In this document: positions 37,380 through 45,721 of the stretch, piece after piece
Layout of the letters: each line of letters starts with the position of its first letter
Numbering within the stretch: the first letter of the stretch is position 1
NCBI GenBank assembly: GCA_025352265.1
Contig: JANXTS010000024.1
Location: 1-49,948, forward strand
Direction of reading: 5' to 3'
From: Variovorax sp.
GTDB taxonomy: Bacteria; Pseudomonadota; Gammaproteobacteria; Burkholderiales; Burkholderiaceae_C
DNA: 49,948 bases
Notes under the pieces: model-generated
Database searches by the model: none
What the model was told of the DNA's origin: nothing
Seen by the model: the letters and a program-made list of their open reading frames with translations, nothing else
Translations under genes and position numbers: made by a program

Positions 37380-38024
37380 ATGCACGCCTCTTTTGCCAGT
37401 ACGCAGGCGAAGACTGCACTGATCGTGGTCGATGTGCAGAACGGCTTCATCGACGGCGGTGGCCTGCCGGTGAAAGGCGGTGCCGAAGTGGTGCCCGTGA
37501 TCAACCGCCTCGCGTCCGTCTTCGAGAACATCGTCATCACACAGGATTGGCATCCGCCGAGCCATGCTTCGTTCGCAATCAACCATGCGGGACGCAATCC
37601 GTACGACATGGCCACGATGCCGTATGGCGAGCAGGTGCTGTGGCCGGTGCATTGCGTGCAGGGCACCGAAGACGCCGCTCTGCACAAAGACCTCCACCTG
37701 CCCACGGCACAACTCATCATCCGCAAGGGCTTCCATCCCGACATCGACAGTTACTCTGCCTTCGAAGAAGCCGATCGCAAGACATCGACCGGCCTCGCGG
37801 CGTACCTGCGTGCGCGCAGCATCGACACGGTCTATGTGACCGGTCTCGCGACCGACTTCTGCGTGGCGTGGACTGCGCTCGACGCGCGTGCGGCCGGCTT
37901 CGTCGCGTTCGTCATCGAAGACGCGACCCGTGCAATCGATCTCGACGGTTCGCTCGACAAGGCCTGGGCGCAGATGACCGCGCAGGGCGTCGGGCGCATC
38001 CAGTCAGCCGAGCTGATCGGTTGA
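37380..38024 (+). CDS. pncA: Nicotinamidase
   Basis: A 214-residue isochorismatase-fold amidase that hydrolyses nicotinamide to nicotinate and ammonia. The catalytic triad is Asp18 (VVDVQNGF), Lys116 (IIRKGFHPDIDSYSAF) and Cys161 (VTGLATDFCVAWTALDA). The metal ligands are Asp56, His58 and His62 in QDWHPPSHASF. YGEQVLWPVHCVQGTEDA is diagnostic for nicotinamidases rather than generic isochorismatases. The stop overlaps the start of the NicA-like gene (TGATG). In this operon it supplies nicotinate for catabolism; it could also serve NAD salvage. Confidence 0.95.
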   Translation: MHASFASTQAKTALIVVDVQNGFIDGGGLPVKGGAEVVPVINRLASVFENIVITQDWHPPSHASFAINHAGRNPYDMATMPYGEQVLWPVHCVQGTEDAALHKDLHLPTAQLIIRKGFHPDIDSYSAFEEADRKTSTGLAAYLRARSIDTVYVTGLATDFCVAWTALDARAAGFVAFVIEDATRAIDLDGSLDKAWAQMTAQGVGRIQSAELIG

Positions 38025-38497
38025 TGCCTATCACCCTCACGGTCAACGGCCGGGCGCAGCTGCTGCCCGTGTCGCGCGAGGCGTCGCTGTTGCACGTGCT
38101 GCGCAACGACCTTGGGCTCAATAGCCCCAAGTACGGTTGCGGACTCGGTCAGTGCGGCGCCTGCACCGTATGGGTCGATGGCGTGGCGGCGCGCAGTTGC
38201 GTGATCCCGGCGCACGGCGTCGAAGGGCGCGAGATCACCACGCTCGAAGGGCTCGGATCCCGCCAAGACTGGCACCCAGTTCAAAAGGCTTTCGAAGACG
38301 CGCAGGCTGCGCAATGCGGCTATTGCCTCAACGGCATGGTGATGCAGGCGGCAGCACTGCTGGCGCGCGAGCCGAATCCGAGCGAAGACCGTATCCGCGC
38401 CGAGCTTTCCGGCAACCTGTGTCGTTGCGGCACGCACGTCGAGATCGTCCGCGCGGTGCAACTCGCGGCGCTGCGCCTGGCCGAGGCCACGTCATGA
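38024..38497 (+). CDS. nicA: Nicotinate dehydrogenase small subunit ([2Fe-2S], NicA-like)
   Basis: A 157-residue iron-sulfur subunit of a xanthine-dehydrogenase-family hydroxylase. The plant-type [2Fe-2S] site is formed by Cys39, Cys44, Cys47 and Cys59 (YGCGLGQCGACTV). The second site is formed by Cys98, Cys101, Cys133 and Cys135 (QCGYCLNGM and LCRCGTH). Length and order match NicA of Pseudomonas putida, which hydroxylates nicotinate to 6-hydroxynicotinate together with NicB. The ATG overlaps the nicotinamidase stop. No FAD subunit is found next to it, consistent with an enzyme that passes electrons to cytochrome c. Confidence 0.9.
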   Translation: MPITLTVNGRAQLLPVSREASLLHVLRNDLGLNSPKYGCGLGQCGACTVWVDGVAARSCVIPAHGVEGREITTLEGLGSRQDWHPVQKAFEDAQAAQCGYCLNGMVMQAAALLAREPNPSEDRIRAELSGNLCRCGTHVEIVRAVQLAALRLAEATS

Positions 38498-38507
38498 GCG
38501 CTGCGCA

Positions 38508-41500
38508 ATGACATCGCGGCGGGCCGACAAGCCGCGCACACGCGCCGACTTCTTGCACGCCGATGGCGTGCTCGTCATCGTGCGTCCGACACCACCCGCG
38601 CCGCCGCCCGCCAAGGGCCAGCCCGCGCTGGTGTCGGGCAACCCGATCGAAGGCGACGAGGTGTTGCTCGCGGTGTGGGACGACGGCAGCGCGACGGGCT
38701 TGAACGGCCATGTCGACCTCGGCACCGGCCTGCAGACCGCGCTGGCGCAGATCGTCGCCGAAGAGCTCGATCTCGGCATGCCGTGCGTGCGCATGATGTT
38801 GGGCGACACCGCGAGTGCGCCCAACCAGGGCGGCACGATAGCGAGCGCATCGATCCAGAATCATTCGAGGCCGTTGCGACTCGCGGCCGCACAGGCGCGG
38901 GCCTGGTTGATGGCGCGTGCGGCGGCGCGGCTCGATGCGCCGGTCGACGCATTGAGCGTTCGCGACGGGGTGATTCGCGTTGCCGATGCGCCGGAGCGCC
39001 GTGTCGCTTTCGGCGAGCTCGTGGCCGGTCAGCGCACCGTGCTGCAACTGGCGCATCACGCACAGCTCAAGCACCCGGACGACTACCGCATCGTCGGCAC
39101 CTCGCAGGCGCGCGTCGACATCCCGGCCAAGCTGGCGGGCGAAATCGTCTTCGTGCACGACATGCGCGTGCCCGGAATGCTGCACGGCCGCGTGGTGCGC
39201 CCACCGTATGCGGGCTCCGACCATGGCGACTTCATCGGTAATACGCTGGAGTCGGTCGATGAGTCGTCGATCGCGCACATCCCCGGCGTTCGGGCGGTGG
39301 TGGTGATTCGCGACTTCGTCGGCATCGTGGCGGAGCGCGAAGAGCACGCGGAGCAGGCGCTGCGCGAACTGCGTGTCACGTGGAAGCCGTGGCCTGGCAT
39401 GCCCGACCTCGGCGACGTCGCGCAGTCGATTCGCGACCACCCGTCGACGCAGCGGCTGCTGGTCGATGAAGGCGACGTAGATACCGAGTTGGCTGCGCTC
39501 GATGCAGCGGGTCGATCCATGAAGCGGACCTATGTCTGGCCGTACCAGATGCACGCATCGATCGGACCTTCTTGCGCGCTCGCTGAGTGGTTTGCAGGCG
39601 GCGAGACCGATGCAGAGTCCGACGCGCCCATCGTGCTGCGCGTCTGGGCCGGCTCGCAGAGCCCGCACGTGCTGCGCGCCGACCTCGCGAAGCTGATGGA
39701 TGTGCGCGATGTGCAGGTCGACGTGGTTCGCATGGAAGCAGCCGGCTGCTACGGCCGCAACGGCGCTGACGACGTAGCCGCCGATGCCGCGTTGTTGGCG
39801 CGTGCGGTCGGCGCCCCGGTGCGGGTGCAACTCACGCGCGAGCAGGAGCATGCGTGGGAGCCTAAGGGTGCGGCGCAGCTGATGGAAATCGAGGGTGGGT
39901 TGCGGGCCGACGGCGGCATCGCTGCCTACGACTTCGAGACCTCTTACCCATCCAACGGATCCCCGACGCTGGCGCTGCTGCTCACCCGCACCATTGAGCC
40001 GGTGCCGCACGCCTACGAAATGGGCGACCGTACGGCGCGTCCGCCGTATGCGTACGACAACCTGCGCGTCAAGGTCAACGACATGGCGCCGATCGTGCGT
40101 GCGTCGTGGTTGCGCGGCGTGTCGGCGTTACCGAACTCGTTCGCGCACGAGTCGTACATCGACGAGTTGGCGACCGCCGCCGGCGTCGATCCGGTGCAGT
40201 TCCGGCTGCGCCATCTGCACGATCCGCGCGCTGTCGATCTGGTGCAGGCGACCGCGCAAAAAGCTGGCTGGCGCATGCGCACCGGACCGCAGGAAAACGC
40301 CGATGGCGGCCTGGGCGAGGGCGGCGACATCCTGTTCGGCCAGGGCTTTGCTTACGCGCGCTACGTGCACAGCAAGTGGCCCGGTTTTGGCGCGGCATGG
40401 GCAGCGTGGGTGGCCGATGTCGAGGTCAATCGCAAGACCGGCGAAGTGCATGTGCGGCGCGTGGTCGTGGGTCACGATGCGGGGCTGACGATCAACCCGG
40501 CGGGCGTCGAACATCAGGTTCATGGCAACGTGATTCAAACCACGAGTCGTGCGCTGATGGAGGAGGTGCGGTTCGCACCGCAGCAGCAAGAGGTCGGTGA
40601 ACGCTTGCCCGGCGTATTGCCTTCCGGCGTCGTCGCGAGCCGCGAATGGGGCAGCTACCCGATCATTAATTTTCGGCAGGTTCCGGTCATCGAAGTGATC
40701 CAGATGGCGCGGCCGGGCGAGCCGCCGTTGGGTGCGGGCGAGTCGTCTTCGGTGCCGGGTACGGCGGCGATCGCGAACGCGATTTTCGATGCGACGGGAG
40801 TGCGGTTCAGATCGCCACCGTTCACTTCTGAAGTCATTCGCGCCGCGCTCGGCAGTTCACTCCCTCGCCCTTCGCGAATCGACGTTGCGGCACCTCCCTA
40901 TCAACCTGTCCCCGGAGGGGTAAGGAGCAACGCGCGGAGCCTCTGGACTGTGGGGAGTGCGCTCGTCATCGGCGGCATCGGTGTCATCGCGGGCCTGCTC
41001 GGCTGGCGCTCCGTCATTGCGCCTGTCTCCTTCAATGCACCCGTCTACAGCGCCTCGACCATCGAGCGCGGCCACGTGCTCGCATCGCTCGGCGACTGCG
41101 CGGTCTGCCACACCGCCGCGGGCGGTGCCCTCAACGCAGGCGGCCGTGCGATGGAGACACCGTTCGGCACGCTCTACAGCACGAATCTCACGCCCGATGC
41201 CGACACGGGGCTGGGCCAGTGGTCGTTCAGCGCATTCCAGCGCGCGATGCGTGAGGGTGTGTCGCGCGACGGCCATTACCTGTACTCGGCATTCCCGTAC
41301 ACCGCCTTCGCGAAGACCAGCGACGACGATCTGCAATCGCTGTATGCGTACTTCATGTCGCTGCCCGCGGTGCGCGCCGACACGCCGCCAGCCGAGTTGA
41401 AGTTTCCGTTCAGCCTTCGGCCCTTGATGGCGGGATGGAATGCGCTGTTCCACGACCCCAAGCCTTACCAGCCAGTCGCTACGCAAAGCGCCGAGTGGAA

Positions 41501-42227
41501 CCGCGGCGCCTATCTGGTCAACGGCCTGGGCCACTGCGGCGCGTGCCACACGCCGCGCAACGCGCTCGGTGCGGAGCAAGGCGGCAATGCGCTTTTCTCG
41601 GGTGCCATCGCCGACGGATGGGAGGCACCTGCGCTCACGTCGCTGTCGAAAGCCGCAGTGCCGTGGGACGCCGACGAGTTGTATAGCTATCTGCGCCAGG
41701 GCCACACGCAACGGCATGGCATCGCAGGGGGTCCGATGGCTGCGGTAGTGCGAGAGTTGGGCGCTGTGAGCGACGACGATGTACGTGCGATGGCGGGCTA
41801 CCTCGCGTCGTTCAATGCAGCGACATCAACGGTTCCAGAGGTGCACGCCGCCATAGCAACGCGCGCTATCGAAACTGCCGCCAGTGGTCGCGGCCAACTG
41901 CTCGGCTCGGCACAACGCATGTTCGACAGCGCCTGTGCTGCCTGCCATCACGATGGTGACGGGCCGACGCTGCTCGGCGTCAACACGTCCCTTACCCTCA
42001 ACAGCAATTTGAGCAGCACCCGACCCGACAACCTGCTGCGCACGATCTTCGATGGTGTGCGCGAGCCGGCGACCAAAGACATCGGCTTCATGCCGGCGTT
42101 TCGCGATGCGCTCGACGATGCGCAGGTTGCGCAGCTCGCGGGCTATATGCGCGCGCGCTTCGCGCCACAGGAGCCTGCGTGGAGCGATTTGCCGGCGCAG
42201 GTGGCGCGCGTCCGCGCCTTGCGTTGA
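38508..42227 (+). CDS. nicB: Nicotinate dehydrogenase large subunit: molybdopterin domain fused to tri-heme cytochrome c (NicB-like)
   Basis: A 1239-residue protein. Residues about 1-780 are the molybdenum-cofactor domain of the IorB/NicB type, including GHVDLGTGLQTALAQIVAEE, NQGGTIASASI and the active-site glutamate Glu745 in PLGAGESSSVPG. Residues about 812-833 are a membrane helix. Residues about 850-1230 hold three heme c motifs: Cys864-x2-Cys867-His868 (CAVCH), Cys1010-x2-Cys1013-His1014 (CGACH) and Cys1143-x2-Cys1146-His1147 (CAACH). NicB of Pseudomonas putida has the same layout and delivers electrons to the respiratory chain. With NicA it should hydroxylate nicotinate at C6. The linker before the helix is encoded by a palindromic repeat (40895-40930). 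Confidence 0.92.
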   Translation: MTSRRADKPRTRADFLHADGVLVIVRPTPPAPPPAKGQPALVSGNPIEGDEVLLAVWDDGSATGLNGHVDLGTGLQTALAQIVAEELDLGMPCVRMMLGDTASAPNQGGTIASASIQNHSRPLRLAAAQARAWLMARAAARLDAPVDALSVRDGVIRVADAPERRVAFGELVAGQRTVLQLAHHAQLKHPDDYRIVGTSQARVDIPAKLAGEIVFVHDMRVPGMLHGRVVRPPYAGSDHGDFIGNTLESVDESSIAHIPGVRAVVVIRDFVGIVAEREEHAEQALRELRVTWKPWPGMPDLGDVAQSIRDHPSTQRLLVDEGDVDTELAALDAAGRSMKRTYVWPYQMHASIGPSCALAEWFAGGETDAESDAPIVLRVWAGSQSPHVLRADLAKLMDVRDVQVDVVRMEAAGCYGRNGADDVAADAALLARAVGAPVRVQLTREQEHAWEPKGAAQLMEIEGGLRADGGIAAYDFETSYPSNGSPTLALLLTRTIEPVPHAYEMGDRTARPPYAYDNLRVKVNDMAPIVRASWLRGVSALPNSFAHESYIDELATAAGVDPVQFRLRHLHDPRAVDLVQATAQKAGWRMRTGPQENADGGLGEGGDILFGQGFAYARYVHSKWPGFGAAWAAWVADVEVNRKTGEVHVRRVVVGHDAGLTINPAGVEHQVHGNVIQTTSRALMEEVRFAPQQQEVGERLPGVLPSGVVASREWGSYPIINFRQVPVIEVIQMARPGEPPLGAGESSSVPGTAAIANAIFDATGVRFRSPPFTSEVIRAALGSSLPRPSRIDVAAPPYQPVPGGVRSNARSLWTVGSALVIGGIGVIAGLLGWRSVIAPVSFNAPVYSASTIERGHVLASLGDCAVCHTAAGGALNAGGRAMETPFGTLYSTNLTPDADTGLGQWSFSAFQRAMREGVSRDGHYLYSAFPYTAFAKTSDDDLQSLYAYFMSLPAVRADTPPAELKFPFSLRPLMAGWNALFHDPKPYQPVATQSAEWNRGAYLVNGLGHCGACHTPRNALGAEQGGNALFSGAIADGWEAPALTSLSKAAVPWDADELYSYLRQGHTQRHGIAGGPMAAVVRELGAVSDDDVRAMAGYLASFNAATSTVPEVHAAIATRAIETAASGRGQLLGSAQRMFDSACAACHHDGDGPTLLGVNTSLTLNSNLSSTRPDNLLRTIFDGVREPATKDIGFMPAFRDALDDAQVAQLAGYMRARFAPQEPAWSDLPAQVARVRALR
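40895..40930. repeat. GC-rich palindromic repeat in the linker of the nicB-like gene
   Basis: CCTGTCCCC and GGGGTAAGG flank a short loop (40905-40925; seven of nine pairs). They are followed by AAGGAGCAAC, as in the element at 35701-35736. It lies exactly between the molybdenum domain and the membrane/cytochrome part and is translated in frame as a Pro/Gly linker (YQPVPGGVRSN). Confidence 0.7.
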
Positions 42228-42286
42228 TCGCCGTACCATCGACAGTAAGCGCTGCCTTCCAGCGCCGATCCAGGAGATACGACCCA

Positions 42287-43534
42287 ATGACGACCAATCT
42301 TTCACCCGCCACCAGCCTGCCCCGCGACGCCGATCGCGCTACGCTCATCGGGCGCATATGGCAGCCCGGCATCGGGCCCACCCTGGTCGCAGTGCACGGG
42401 GGCGGGCTCCACGACCTTTCGCACCTGGCGCCGACCCTGAGCGATCTGCTCGAAGCCGAGGCGCCGCCTGCCGACGCGGTGCGCGACGCGGTGCAGTCAG
42501 GCAAGGCGCCCCGCATCGCGCACCTCGCCGAGGTGCTTGCCAACAGCTTCGAATCGCAAGCCGACGAGACCAAATCACGCGACTTCGGCCAGCCGTGGCT
42601 GCTTGCGCCCTGCGACCTGCAAGCGATCAAAGCCAGCGGCGTGACGTTCGTTGCGAGCCTGCTGGAACGGGTGATCGAAGAGCAGTCGCGCGGCGACGCG
42701 TCCAAGGCCGACTCGATTCGTTCGGCCCTCAGCGGTGTGCTGGGCGACAACCTGGCGGGCATCGTGCCGGGGTCGCCGGAGGCCGCGAAGGTGAAGGCCT
42801 TGCTGATCGCGCAAGGCGCATGGTCGCAGTACCTCGAAGTCGGCATCGGACCGGACGCCGAGATCTTCACCAAGGCGCCCGTGCTGGCAGCCGTCGGCAC
42901 CGGTGCGCATGTCGGCATCCATTCAGGGTCCGTCTGGAACAACCCGGAGCCCGAGGTCGTACTGGCCGTCAACAGCCGCGGCGAGACGCTGGGCGCCGCG
43001 CTCGGCAACGACGTTAACCTGCGCGACTTCGAAGGCCGCAGCGCGCTGTTGCTGGGCAAGGCGAAAGACAACAACGCGTCATGCGCCATCGGGCCGTTCA
43101 TTCGCTTGTTCGATGCGCACTTCAACATCGACGATGTGCGCCGCATCACGGTCGGGCTGAAGGTCGTGGGGCCCGAAGGGTTCACCCTCGAAGGGTCGAG
43201 TTCGCTCGCGAAGATCAGCCGCGACCCGCTCGACCTGGTCGGCCAGGCGATCAACCCGCATCACGCATACCCCGACGGACTGATGCTGTTCCTCGGCACG
43301 ATGTTCGCGCCGACGCAAGACCGGCATGGTCCGAGCCAGGGCTTCACCCACGTGGTCGGCGATCTGGTGACGATCTCGGCACCGGAACTCGGCGCGCTCG
43401 TCAACCGCGTGGTGCACGCCGATCAGGCGCCGCGCTGGAACTTCGGCATCGGCGCGTTGATGCGCAACCTCGCAGGGCGCGGCCTGCTCACGTCGGCAGC
43501 AACTGCGCCTTCATCCAGTCGCAAAACGCCATGA
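42287..43534 (+). CDS. Fumarylacetoacetate hydrolase (FAH) family protein
   Basis: A 415-residue FAH-superfamily enzyme. The C-terminal catalytic region is clear: IFTKAPVLAAVGTGAHVGIH, WNNPEPEVVLAVNSRGE, GNDVNLRDFEGRSALLLGKA, SCAIGPFIRLFD and YPDGLMLFLGTMFAPTQDR, with acidic metal ligands typical of the fold. It resembles the subgroup that includes sugar-acid (2-keto-3-deoxy) dehydratases. CAGGAG lies 11 bases before ATG 42287. It lies 59 bases after nicB on the same strand, so it may be the last operon gene and act on a ring-opened product, or it may be unrelated. Its last 47 bases overlap the convergent LysR gene. Confidence 0.82.
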   Translation: MTTNLSPATSLPRDADRATLIGRIWQPGIGPTLVAVHGGGLHDLSHLAPTLSDLLEAEAPPADAVRDAVQSGKAPRIAHLAEVLANSFESQADETKSRDFGQPWLLAPCDLQAIKASGVTFVASLLERVIEEQSRGDASKADSIRSALSGVLGDNLAGIVPGSPEAAKVKALLIAQGAWSQYLEVGIGPDAEIFTKAPVLAAVGTGAHVGIHSGSVWNNPEPEVVLAVNSRGETLGAALGNDVNLRDFEGRSALLLGKAKDNNASCAIGPFIRLFDAHFNIDDVRRITVGLKVVGPEGFTLEGSSSLAKISRDPLDLVGQAINPHHAYPDGLMLFLGTMFAPTQDRHGPSQGFTHVVGDLVTISAPELGALVNRVVHADQAPRWNFGIGALMRNLAGRGLLTSAATAPSSSRKTP

Positions 43535-44381
43535 GGCGCTGGTTGTCGATCGCCGACTTGCGATAGCAGATGAAGTGAGTGACGCGCTCGATTCGACGAA
43601 ACGACGCGCCGTCCAGAATCACGAGGTCACCGCGCGCGAGTTCTTGCCCGGCGAAGCGTGTCGTCTCCAGCGCGATACCCATGCCGTCGGCGGCGGCCGC
43701 GATGGCCATCGAGCCCCGGTCGAAAGACGGCCGCGCGCCGGCCGGTAACTTGAGGTCGTTCAGCTTGCACCAGTCGGCCCACTGAACCGGGTTGACCTTG
43801 GAGTCGATCAGGGTGAATTGCAGCAAGTCGGCGGGCACCGTCACGCTCGAACTGTCCAGCAGGCGCGGCGAGCACATCGGCACCGTGGCCTCCAGTCCCA
43901 GCGCCTCGACCACCACGTTGCCGTGCGGCGGCGGCGCACCGTAGGCGATGTCGATGTCGATGTCCGTCGATTTGGCGAGGTCGGCCGGTTCGGCGCTCGA
44001 CGACATCCGAATGACGATCGACGGATGCGCCGCCATGAACTGCGGCAGGCGCGGGCCCAGCCACTTGGCAGCAAAGCTCGGCGAGCAATGCACCGCCAGC
44101 TCGCTGCGCGATTCCGGAGGGCGCAGCGCCGCGCAGGCGTCCTCGATCTGGTCGAAGGCCGGACCGAGCTGGTCGAGCAGCCGCTGGCCGTCGATAGTCA
44201 AAGTCACCTTGCGAACCCCCCTTGTGAAGAGCGCCCGGCCAAACCATGTTTCGAGCGCGCGCACCTGGTGGCTGATGGCGGAGGGCGTCAGGTGCAGTTC
44301 TTCGCCCGCCTGCGTGAACCCGCCGAGACGGGCGGCCGCCTCGAAAGCGCGTAAGGCAAAGAACGAAGGAAGACGTCGCAT
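43488..44381 (-). CDS. LysR-family regulator (GcvA-like)
   Basis: A 297-residue LysR-type regulator. Residues about 5-65 carry the helix-turn-helix (LRAFEAAARLGGFTQAGEEL, then LTPSAISHQVRALETWFGR). The effector domain starts near residue 92 (ELAVHCSPSFAAKWLGPRL) and is of the GcvA-like group. It is divergent from the class II aldolase-like gene at 44540, which it probably regulates. The palindrome TGAATCTGATTCA at 44410-44422 is a fitting binding site. Its 3' end overlaps the FAH gene tail to tail by 47 bases. Confidence 0.9.
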   Translation of the reverse strand: MRRLPSFFALRAFEAAARLGGFTQAGEELHLTPSAISHQVRALETWFGRALFTRGVRKVTLTIDGQRLLDQLGPAFDQIEDACAALRPPESRSELAVHCSPSFAAKWLGPRLPQFMAAHPSIVIRMSSSAEPADLAKSTDIDIDIAYGAPPPHGNVVVEALGLEATVPMCSPRLLDSSSVTVPADLLQFTLIDSKVNPVQWADWCKLNDLKLPAGARPSFDRGSMAIAAAADGMGIALETTRFAGQELARGDLVILDGASFRRIERVTHFICYRKSAIDNQRLMAFCDWMKAQLLPT

Positions 44382-44409
44382 GAAGAAACTGGATTGACGC
44401 GAGCATAGA

Positions 44410-44422
44410 TGAATCTGATTCA
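44410..44422. promoter_or_regulatory. LysR-type binding site candidate
   Basis: TGAATCTGATTCA is a perfect 13-base palindrome (arms TGAATC and GATTCA, one central base). It fits the LysR-type T-N11-A pattern and the TGAA-N5-TTCA form. It lies 29 bases upstream of the LysR start and 118 bases upstream of the aldolase gene, within their divergent 158-base space. Confidence 0.5.
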
Positions 44423-44539
44423 GCCATCGACAAACCGTCGTCCTTTGTCAGCCGGCGGAACGGTTTGCATGATCGCCAACGCACGGATCGCATTGCCCAT
44501 GCATTCCATCGTCATCCCACACCAACGAGAGACAACACC

Positions 44540-45352
44540 ATGCTCGACACCAAAAAGCGCATCTCGGTCTACCAACCCCAACAACCGGGCCTCAAGTTCC
44601 CCGAGATGCCGACCTTCGCCAACCACGCCGAAGAGCGCCAATACCTGAAGGAACACCTCGTCGCCGCCTGCCGCGCCTTCGCGCAGCAAGGTTTCGACTA
44701 CGGCTTTGCCGGCCATCTGACGATTCGCGATCCCGAGCGGCCCCACCTGTACTGGACCAACCCGATGGCGGTCCATTTTTCGCTGGTGAAAGTGTCGAAC
44801 CTGATCCTGGTGGACCACGAAGGCAAGGTGATCGAAGGCGACTATGCGGTGAATCGCGCCGGCTTCGTGCTGCATGCTGCGGTGCACGACGCGCATCCCG
44901 ACATCCTCGCCATGTGCCATGCCCACACCGTCTACGGCACCGCCTTCGCGGCACTCGGAAAGAAGCTCGAACCGATCACGCAAGACGCGGCCGTGTTCTT
45001 CGAAGACCACGCGGTCATCGGCGACGAAGCTGGTCAGGTGGCGGTCGAGGTGCAGGCCGGCAACAAGGTGGCCAACGCCTTCAAGGGCGTCAAGGCAGCG
45101 ATTCATCAGAACCACGGGCTGCTGACGGCCAGCCGCCACAGCATCGATGCGGCGGCGTTCTGGTTCATTGCGCTCGAGCGTTGCTGCCAGCAGCAATTGC
45201 TGGTCGACGCCAGCGGTGTCACGCCGCGTCTGGTCACGCCGGAGCGTGCCCGCTACAGCCGCGAACACGTGGGCAGCGAGTTCATCGGATGGCTGCATTT
45301 CCAGACCCTTTATGACCAGATCGCGCTGACGCAGCCGGACATGTTCAGCTGA
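44540..45352 (+). CDS. Class II aldolase/adducin family protein
   Basis: A 270-residue protein of the class II aldolase/adducin family. The N-terminal half shows FAQQGFDYGFAGHLTIRDPE, equivalent to the glycine-rich phosphate or carboxylate loop. The zinc-binding histidines are in CHAHTVYGTAF and in KAAIHQNHGLLTASRHSIDAA. Start ATG 44540 begins MLDTKKRISVYQPQ; an upstream in-frame ATG has no support. Related proteins are aldolases, epimerases or decarboxylases of sugar acids and hydroxyacids; the substrate is unclear. A divergent LysR gene lies upstream. A ruined MFS transporter gene abuts the stop, suggesting that the locus once imported and degraded one compound. Confidence 0.85.
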   Translation: MLDTKKRISVYQPQQPGLKFPEMPTFANHAEERQYLKEHLVAACRAFAQQGFDYGFAGHLTIRDPERPHLYWTNPMAVHFSLVKVSNLILVDHEGKVIEGDYAVNRAGFVLHAAVHDAHPDILAMCHAHTVYGTAFAALGKKLEPITQDAAVFFEDHAVIGDEAGQVAVEVQAGNKVANAFKGVKAAIHQNHGLLTASRHSIDAAAFWFIALERCCQQQLLVDASGVTPRLVTPERARYSREHVGSEFIGWLHFQTLYDQIALTQPDMFS

Positions 45353-45721
45353 GCCGTCTGCGCGCGCGTCACTTGGCGCCTGCTGCCGCTGCTTTTCATC
45401 TGCTACGTCGCGGCCTACCTGGACCGTGTCAATGTCGGCTTCGCCAAACTGCAGATGCGTGGTGCTGTTGCTGGTGCTGAACGACAAGATCGCCAATGCC
45501 GGCTGGCTAAGCGAGAGCGACAAGAAAATGCTGCAGCGGAACATCGACGCAGACAGTGCGCAAGCCGAGGATCATTCGGTGGCCGGCGCTTTCCGCAACC
45601 CGAAGGTCTGGATATTGAGTGCGGCCTATTTCGGCTTCATCATGGGTCTCTAAGGAATTGGCTTCTGGTTGCCCCCTTTGGGCAAGGCAGCGGGCATCGC
45701 ACTTATCGCGTCAGCCGTGCC
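45353..45721 (+). pseudogene. MFS transporter remnant (phthalate/tartrate permease-like)
   Basis: Three pieces of one major facilitator protein are visible in order. Piece 1, 45368-45457: VTWRLLPLLFICYVAAYLDR and on to GFAKLQM, the first helix of the family. Piece 2, 45459-45650, in another frame: VVLLLVLNDKIANAGWLSES and on to AAYFGFIMGL, which belongs near the middle of the protein. Piece 3 continues that frame after a TAA stop at 45651-45653: GIGFWLPPLGKAAGIALIAS. The stop replaces what is normally a tyrosine codon in a GLYGIGFWLP-like context. There is no start codon, roughly 150 residues are deleted between pieces 1 and 2, and the C-terminal half is missing where comM begins. The gene is dead. 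Confidence 0.85.

Noticed and set aside
45426..45653. A 75-codon gene starting at 45426
   Set aside because: It is the middle fragment of the MFS remnant read from a chance ATG in another frame; the homology continues past its stop.
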